A stretch of 64,000 nucleotides of DNA from Ziziphus jujuba (Eukaryota > Streptophyta > Magnoliopsida > Rosales > Rhamnaceae), in contig NC_083379.1 in assembly GCF_031755915.1 (NCBI RefSeq), positions 29,202,001 through 29,266,000 on the forward strand, in the 5' to 3' direction. The notes beneath the pieces are model-generated. The model saw only the letters and a program-made list of their open reading frames with translations, was not told the DNA's origin and did not search any database. Position 1 is the first letter of the stretch. Every line of letters begins with the position of its first letter. A program made the translations under genes and the position numbers. This document shows positions 59,286-64,000 of this stretch, in pieces.

Positions 59286-60225
59286 TGAACTTTTAAAATA
59301 ATAATATATACACACATATATATATATATATATATTTTTTTTTTTTTACTTCTGCCTAAATCCAAAGCAAAAATTCAGAAAAAAATAAAAACGTTGGGAT
59401 CATGTGGAGGGGACGTGATCATAATCTGATGAAATCCGTTAAATTTAATGTAATTGAACTATATTTTTTATCATATAGAAAATATAAATATATTAAAATT
59501 GATTTTAAAAAATTTAATTGAAATATTTGTAATTATATATGATACTGAAATACATTTACTTCTTAATTATATAAATGATTGTTTAATCTTATTAATTAAA
59601 ACTCAAAAAGATTCATATTATAATAAATTAAAAAAATTAAAAATTTAAATTGCGCAATTGAAACGTTAAAAGTATAATTTAAAAATAATAATAAATTAAT
59701 AAATGCATAATTAAAAGCTAGGGGTATTTCTGTAAATTGATAATGGATGAGACTCTTGTCTGCTTTGCAAGTAGAATTTATCTATTCGCTATTACAAAGA
59801 GGAGCACCTGGGCTGCCTTCGACCCTCTTCATCGCTCTTCAGAATTTGCTCTTGTAAACTAGCTCTTCCTTTACCTCCTTTATTATATTACTAATTCGTT
59901 TTCATTTTAGAAGCTTCTGGTCGATTCTCTAATTGGGTTTTGCATTACATCTTTTTTTTTTTTTTTTTTTTTCAATTCAAACACAACGTAAATCCAAAAC
60001 TCAAAACTCATGCTGGATTTAGTATTTTTAAGAGTATTTTTCATTTCAAAAGCATTTTCTTTTTGTGAAAAAATCAGAGCTCATGGGTTGCATTTTACTT
60101 GTTGAACAGACTGAAAGTTGTGTTTTCTGAGAAACTATTATCATCATATTCGCTACTTCTTAGTGTGGATTGACTCATAAAGTCTGCCTTTTTTAATTTA
60201 TCTTTTGAAATGTTTTTGCGGGTTA
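59286..60225 (+). other. Spacer and 5' region of the APO gene
   Basis: The first ~450 bases are AT-rich spacer with a (TA)n tract (59316-59334). A pyrimidine-rich, gene-like segment begins near 59750 (CTGGGCTGCCTTCGACCC, CTTCATCGCTCTTCAG) and probably contains the transcription start and 5' UTR. A T run lies at about 59951-59970. A leader intron may exist before the ATG, but I cannot place its sites confidently. No TATA box is evident. Confidence 0.5.
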
Positions 60226-63200
60226 ATGGCAGCTTCTGAACATATATTTCTGTTTCCAAGGATGAAATGCAGTTCTCACAGTTCCTCGTATGGCACTATG
60301 CCTTATTTATGTGGTAGAGCAATAGCTTCACCTCCCAAAATGCTGCCTTTCAGGGTTCCTTTCAATGCAAAATCAGATCCTCTGAAGCTTGACCTTTACC
60401 CTCGTCTGGGTTTGCTTCATTCTTTACAGGTATGCTAATGGATTCTTATTAGATTATGCTTTTACTATTAATCAATACATGATTTTTTGGATGAAATTGT
60501 TTTAGTTTAATTCGTGTTTCATGTATGAAACAATTTGCCCCGTCACATAGTATTATATGGTTACAAGTTATTTTTTGGTGCTTGTGTAATCAATCTAATA
60601 AGTCCTTATGGTGCAAACCATTTTTTTGGACACAAAAGGCACTGTAGTTTAATAGTGCGGTTGATTGTTATTTCTTTTAGAGTTAATTCATTCTTAACCG
60701 TTATTATATCATAAATAATAAATATCAATCCTGGCTGATTTATATTTTTACCCTTGATGCTTTATTGATTGTTTAGTATGATCCTTCCATCAGTTAGTGA
60801 CCAGGTACAGTTAATATGCTTGTCGGTTTATTAGTTATGACAGTTATGTCTCCATGTGAATTGTAAGTGGGTTAATACATAATTTGTAGCTAGTATTCTT
60901 TAATTACATTTGTCCAGTATAACAAAGCTAGATTAATGTTTGCAATTTGTCAGTGCAATCACTTATTTGAAATGTCAAATGTCACTTTGAACATTAATTA
61001 AGCCTGCTGCTTCTCAGAGTTCTGGATAACGAATATTTAAGAGTATGAGGATCAACTCTGCAAATGTCTTTATCTCTTCTCACTTGTATACAACTTAAGA
61101 AGTATGCTGTGATTGTGTCAAAATCTTTGGTTATTTGGTACATGTGTGATCATAGTTTTGAAATTTCTCTTTTACCCATTCTCTTGCTCGATTTCTTTGA
61201 AAGCTATTTTTCCTTACAGTTCCAATTAGGTGGAGTTCAATGGTTGTTCCCTCTCAATGATATTTCATATGTATCTCTCTAAATCGGTGTTGATATCGAT
61301 GCAATTCAAATTTGCAGTGTACAGATTGAAATATACAAGCAGAACAGGGTGTGCTTAGTGAGATTATTTGAAAAAGAATGCTGATTTTGTTTTATTTGAA
61401 ACAATCTTAGGAAGATGAAGTGAATTATATGACCTGTCTAAACGTAATGGCACATTAGTTCATGTACTGACTTGAATGAAGTTCTCCTACTTATGAATCT
61501 ACTCATTAACTTTTTTGCCCATATATGAATATTGTAGAATTTCAGAAAACTATGGTCATGAAACAATAGTTGTAGAGCAAACTTCCAGGAGACCGTTCAA
61601 TATGAACTCAGAAACAGCTTCTGCATTGTATACACTATTGCTTCTAGTTATTTCATTTTCAGAGTCTTCAATTGACTTTTTGACAACTACCGCTGATTTT
61701 TGTTTCCAAAATGTTTCAGTCATTAGTCTATAACCTTACCTCTTTATGAGGAGCCAATATTGACCACTTTAACAGCTTCTAATTTCCATTTCTTAGTTAC
61801 CTGAAATGTGTAACTTCGTTCTTCGTTTTAACCATACTTGTCAAACATTTTTCTATTGAGCATGAAAAGGCTTTATTTTATTTTTGTCATAATATTTGCC
61901 TGTTTGCAGTGTGGGAACACTAAAATCGAAGTTCCATTGCAATCATCTCGGAAGAAACAGCGATCATATGCCTTTGTTATAAGGGGTGATCATCCTCAAA
62001 ATGCTGATTTGCCTCGTTACTATTCTAAAAAGGAGAAGAAACCTTTTCCAGTACCTATAGTGGAGTTGAGGCGTGCTGCCAGAGAAAGGATCAAAAACAG
62101 TAAAGGCAAGCCTAGAAGACCAATTCCGCCTCCAAAGAACGGACTGCTTGTTAAGAGCCTTATACCAGTTGCCTATGATGTGTTTAATGCAAGAATAAAA
62201 TTGATTAACAATCTCAAGAAGCTTTTAAAGGTGGTGCATGTTCATGCTTGCAGGTAAGTTTTCTTCTTCGATTCCTCCTATAGACACTCTTGGCTGTGGC
62301 AGAGCTTGACACATGGAACTGACTAGCATTAAAAAAGCATGGGGTTTTCCAAAAAGTCATTGTTAAATGGAGTTGTCAATTTGTCACATATTTGATCACC
62401 AGTAGTCTTCATTATTCCGGTCAGCCCCTAAAAGATTTTATATTATAACCTTTGTACTATCATCCATATCTGATGAATGGTACTATTGCATCTTCTCATT
62501 TTCTCACCCAACTTATATCTGATGGTTATGCCGACCATTCCAGTTGGATTTTCAGGTAGAGCCATTAAGCCTTCCTATAAGAGACGTTCCTATAAGAGAT
62601 GTTTATGTTGTGTACTAATAACCAACCATGGATATTATAGGAAGGTGTCAATTTTCTGCCAGTACTTTACATGCAGGATAGAAAAATCTTATATTTTCTT
62701 CTCAACATGAATTTTGACTCTATGTTGATTAATTGTTAATAACATGGACCTAGGAGAGCATAACTCTTGCATGTAAGCTCACCAAAAATAATGGAATTAT
62801 ATTCTGGAAAGTCCATCCATATGATACCAATTCTTACATTCTTTTAGGTAGATAAAATGTTTTACTTGTTGCAATTTCATTTGTTGCAACACCTTTATGT
62901 TAGCAATTCTACTGCATTTGATTTCCACTGAGCAATATGTCCTTGGAAAGTTAGGATACAATCTTTTAGTGGTGTAATTGATTCTGTTTGGAATTGTATA
63001 CAAAGATACTGCTTCCCCACACACTCTTTAACTGCAGAAGTTTCATATTTATTTTAATGACTGCCTTTTGTTATTTATGCAGTTGGTGTAATGAAATCCA
63101 TGTAGGCCCTACTGGACATCCATTCAGATCTTGTAGAGGCCCAAATTCTAGCATCCGCAAGGGCCTCCATGACTGGACAACCGCAACTGTTGAAGACATA

Positions 63201-63914
63201 TTTTTGCCAATTGAAGCATACCATCTCTATGACCGCCTTGGAAAGCGTATTCCTCATGAAGAGAGATTTGCAATTCCCCGGATTCCAGCACTAGTTGAGC
63301 TCTGCATTCAAGCTGGCGTTGATATCCCTGAGTTTCCCACGAAAAGGAGAAGGAAGCCAATCATCCGTATTGGGAAGAGTGAATTTGTTGATGCAGATGA
63401 AAGTGAACTACCAGAACCTGTCCCTGAAGCTCCTGAGAAACTGATATTAACTGAAATACCAGATTCAGAAATAATAGGCCCTTCTAGTGAAGACGAAACA
63501 ATCTTGCTTGCAGAGGAAACACTCCGAGCATGGGAACAGATGAGAAGAGGAGCCAATAAGCTAATGAAGCTGTACTATGTAAGAGTTTGTGGCTATTGCC
63601 CTGAAGTACATGTAGGTCCTAGCGGGCACAAGGCACAGAACTGTGGTGCTCATAAGCACCAACAACGAAATGGGCAGCATGGTTGGCAGGCAGCAGTGCT
63701 CGATGACTTGATTCCACCAAGATATGTGTGGCATGTTCCTGACGTTAATGGACCACCATTGCTACGGGAGCTCCGGAGCTTCTATGGGCAAGCCCCAGCT
63801 GTAGTGGAAATGTGTATGCAGGCAGGTGCTGCCGTGCCTGATGAATACAAAGCAACCATGAGGTTAGACGTGGGGATCCCTAACTCTCTTAAAGAGGCTG
63901 AGATGGTCGTTTGA
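60226..63914 (+). CDS. APO2: APO RNA-binding protein, best match APO2 (chloroplast)
   Basis: APO proteins bind organelle RNA; APO1 is needed for splicing and for 4Fe-4S complexes such as photosystem I, and APO2 is its chloroplast paralogue. Coding exons are 60226-60429, 61910-62253 and 63083-63914, with GT-AG introns of 1480 and 829 bp, giving 459 residues without stops. The ATG at 60226 opens a Ser-rich N-terminus with few acidic residues, like a transit peptide. Next is the conserved block DLPRYYSKKEKKPFPVPI and RRAARERIKNSKG. Two APO repeats follow, each with a Cys-rich zinc-type motif: C182..C185...H195....C200 (CSWCNEIHVGPTGHPFRSC) and C352..C355...H365....C370 (CGYCPEVHVGPSGHKAQNC). The second leads to HQQRNGQHGWQ, YVWHVPD and the end EAEMVV. 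APO2 rather than APO1 is my call from the overall pattern. The gene looks intact. Confidence 0.88.
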
Positions 63915-64000
63915 GATGATTTATATTTTATACTACACCCTCCTCCCTATTCTAAATACAATGTAAACTATTTTTAAAGATTATTTGGTGCATCTGTTAG
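63915..64000 (+). other. Start of the APO gene 3' UTR
   Basis: The first 86 bases after the stop. No polyadenylation signal is clear before the window ends; AATACAATGTAAAC near 63955-63968 may be part of it. Confidence 0.6.

Noticed and set aside
61515..61733. Short plus-strand frames in the first APO intron
   Set aside because: They lie in an intron with clear GT-AG sites and have no similarity to APO or other proteins.
61838..62257. An alternative APO start at 61838
   Set aside because: The upstream exon at 60226-60429 joins in phase and supplies a transit-peptide-like N-terminus, while the 61838 start would read through the intron's splice acceptor.

Overview
The window is nuclear DNA of a flowering plant, most likely a eudicot. 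It is AT-rich and dominated by plant LTR retrotransposons with initiator-Met-tRNA-type primer sites. It carries two spliced host genes with plant-type GT-AG introns. One of them, an APO gene, belongs to a family known only from plants. The species cannot be named from the sequence alone.

Layout. 1-5.9 kb: AT-rich intergenic DNA with a partial copy of a hAT-like repeat and two tandem duplications. 5.9-20.1 kb: a nested stack. An old minus-strand copia relic is split by a hAT-type element (8-bp TSD AATTCCAT), which is itself split by a 2.87-kb solo LTR (5-bp TSD TGATA). A second 1.75-kb insertion sits in the relic's RNase H region. A younger, broken plus-strand copia element (15854-20065) sits at the gag end of the relic. 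20.1-22.4 kb: LTR fragments, including a 635-bp solo LTR packed with heat-shock-element-like palindromes, a diverged gypsy LTR, and a Cassandra-like TRIM relic carrying 5S-rRNA-like sequence. 22.4-30.7 kb: a young minus-strand Ty3/gypsy element with two 1142-bp LTRs and one long gag-pol frame interrupted by just two in-frame stops.

34.9-40.4 kb: a complete ten-exon gene for the alpha subunit of the signal recognition particle receptor (622 aa predicted). 41.3-46.5 kb: three tandem copies of a 1.41-kb unit joined through a 5-bp microhomology, running into a Harbinger-like element. 46.5-52.8 kb: AT-rich DNA with simple repeats and a probable TIR element. 52.8-57.0 kb: a second, heavily decayed minus-strand copia relic. 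58.6-59.3 kb: a truncated fragment of a RETICULATA-related chloroplast membrane protein gene. 60.2-63.9 kb: a complete three-exon APO gene, best matching APO2 (459 aa predicted).

The two host genes are functionally separate: protein targeting to the ER versus a chloroplast RNA-binding factor for photosystem I / Fe-S assembly. I see no co-regulated cluster and no clear new enzymatic system. The most interesting unexplained signals are the heat-shock-element array in the solo LTR, the microhomology-bounded triplication, and the almost intact gypsy element disabled by only two nonsense codons.
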